Below, in pieces: positions 62,416-64,000 of a stretch of 64,000 nt of DNA. The notes below the pieces were generated by a model. It was not told the DNA's origin and did not search any database. It saw only the letters and a list, made by a program, of their open reading frames with translations. The stretch is taken from NCBI GenBank assembly GCA_027886175.1, contig JAJNNQ010000026.1:22288001-22352000 (forward strand), read 5' to 3'. Position 1 is the first letter of the stretch. Every line of letters starts with the position of its first letter. This DNA comes from Phylloscopus collybita. Lineage: Eukaryota; Chordata; Aves; Passeriformes; Phylloscopidae. Position numbers and translations under genes: made by a program.

Positions 62416-64000
62416 CTCATTTATTATTAAAAAGTAAAAAAAGCTTTTGTCTTTCTGTGACACTGAAGTGACTAAAAAAATCAAAGAGAGAGACTTGAGC
62501 AGTTTAAATAAAAAATTCTGGTATCTGCAAAACACTAAAAACAGGGTCACATTCATAAGCCAAATTGTTTCCCAACTCAATTATTTTATGATGCATAATG
62601 TGAAATATGGCAAAGTCAGCTCAGGAGTTCACAATGAGCACTATCTGTTCTGAAAAGGAAGAAATTAAAGTTACATACAATAGACTTCCTGTTGGGAAGG
62701 TGAGAGAGAAGGGAACGCAGCATCCCAAAGGATGCACCGGTAAAAACCCTAAACCAAACCAAGAGACATGAGTCATCAAAGCTACAATGCTGTTGGAGAA
62801 AATCCAGGAAGCCAGATCTAAAATAGGAACAGAAAGGAAGTGGAGGGGAGATAGAAATAAAGAGAAAGAACAAGAAAGAAATAATTTAAGACAAGAGAAC
62901 TTGGAGATAGTTGCCTATACCTGAAAAGCAATGGAAGTAGTTGCACCACCAGACTTCCAGGCTGACATAGATTTGTGTGGGCCAACACAAGAGAGTCAAT
63001 CCAGTATATCCCCATTATCTCATAACCAGCACTCCCTTCTGCCAGTGTTGACACTGTGCATGAATGTGAAGCCATGTGGTGAGCTAAATGGAGAGGTAAC
63101 TCAACTATAAACTAACACTTTATGGCAACTAGGCTTATGATTCAGACCAGCCTTAGGATTTCTTTGAAGAGTGGCAATAGAGGATCAGTTCTTGCTCTAC
63201 AGCTTGCACCCTCATCCAAAGAGCTGGGATATAGGTTAAAGATGTGGAAGCATGAAGGAGGGGAAAGAAAGGCAAAAGAAGGAACCTTACTTTGAAAAAT
63301 AATCTGTTTGTGGTGTACATTTTTACTCTGGTTTGGTTAACTTTTATCAGATTTGTAATTGTTGCCTACCTAGAGTAAAGCTGTGCTTCACTTGACCCAC
63401 ACGCTTGTCCAGCACTAGCAGCCTTTGGTGATGTTGAGAAATAGAAGACACATTTCTTTGGGGATAAAAAGTTTGCATAGCAGTGCATTCAAGCTCTGCT
63501 AGTAAACCTGTACCCTCCAATCTAACAGAGATGAGCAGTTTCATCTGCCAAGTTCCAAAAGCATTGCACAGTGCGAGACTCCCCGTGCTGGGTGGTCACC
63601 CATGTTTCACCTGCAAAGCTCACACTACAGAGCAGCACCCTGCAGCCCTGGACAGCCCTTACTCACCTCAGTATCTATAGGCTTCTAATTATCAAATGCA
63701 AACAAAATTGTACTCATTTATACTTACTATATTGTAGTTCGGGCTTAATTGTGAGTGTTTTTTCCCAAAAAGAAATTCCAGTCTTTGAGAGACTAACATG
63801 CAGTGAAAGCCCTCCACAGGTGCCAGTAGAAATACGGAATTATTTAGCAGTTAGTAAAGGAATGGTAAGGTGATGCCTTCTTTCTTTAGGGCTAATTGAG
63901 TAGTCATTAATGGCTGTGATTACTTCAGTCTTTAACCCTGATGTCACTAGGGAAGGGTGGCTCAACATTTTCTGTGCCATGTGGCAAACATCAGTTTTGA
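62416..64000. other. Unannotated non-coding stretch to the window end
   Basis: No confirmed gene. A purine-rich patch lies at about 62826-62890 and a second at about 63255-63285. A weak exon candidate at 63738-63864 is listed separately. Confidence 0.5.
63738..63864 (+). other. Candidate exon (weak)
   Basis: A possible acceptor (TTATACTTACTATATTGTAG, ending 63737) is followed by 127 bases with an open frame and a GTAAGG donor at 63865. The translation includes SQKEIPVFERLTCSESPPQVP and then VEIRNYLAVSKGM, which looks more protein-like in composition than most frames here. A second acceptor is possible at 63781 (ATTCCAG). I do not recognise the protein family and there is no partner exon in a matching phase within this window. 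Confidence 0.22.

Noticed and set aside
1..64000. CRISPR arrays, bacterial operons, rRNA or tRNA genes
   Set aside because: The sequence is of avian nuclear type; no regularly spaced repeats, ribosomal sequence or cloverleaf-forming segments were seen.

Overview
The window reads as non-coding nuclear DNA of a bird, most likely a passerine. The evidence is the repeat content. CR1 retrotransposon pieces are present, including the typical CR1 3' end. There is also a set of endogenous-retrovirus LTRs of the kind spread through songbird genomes, including the classic avian ERVL LTR. The sequence is AT-rich and I saw no long reading frame. Open frames are scattered on both strands without codon-like conservation, and none of the longest (up to about 180 codons) resembles a protein I know. 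I therefore annotate no intact protein-coding gene. The window is probably intergenic or lies inside one or more very large introns.

Layout, left to right: 1-9.3 kb, unannotated DNA with two small microsatellites. 9.3-10.5 kb, a long minus-strand LTR (family F). 10.5-20.1 kb, unannotated DNA holding a diverged local duplication at 18.76/19.09 kb. 20.1-20.95 kb, a minus-strand LTR (E) split by a plus-strand LTR (D). 21.6 kb, a long T tract. 22.3-22.9 kb, an ERVL LTR (G). 27.1 kb, an A/C-rich tract. 28.1-28.7 kb, an antisense CR1 ORF2 fragment. 29.15 and 31.68 kb, a 47-base dispersed duplication. 33.4-33.7 kb, a CR1 3' end with an inverted piece at its front. 35.8-36.5 kb, solo LTR A1. 38.4-39.05 kb, an old CR1-like relic. 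41.06-41.57 kb, a perfect 152-base inverted repeat. 45.3-45.6 kb, solo LTR B1. 46.0 kb, an A32 run. 54.06-54.34 kb, solo LTR C. 54.9-56.0 kb, LTR A2 split by LTR B2. 61.55-62.4 kb, an ancient CR1.

All the LTRs are isolated: I found no gag, pol or env-like sequence between any pair, so each looks like a solo LTR left by recombination. Several have clear target-site duplications (5 bases for A and G, 6 bases for B, C and D), which fix their borders to the base and let two nested insertions be ordered in time. The most unusual item is the 152-base inverted repeat, whose arms are identical at every base and match no recognised repeat. Three weak exon candidates on the plus strand (53.7, 59.4 and 63.7 kb) have good-looking splice sites but are unproven.
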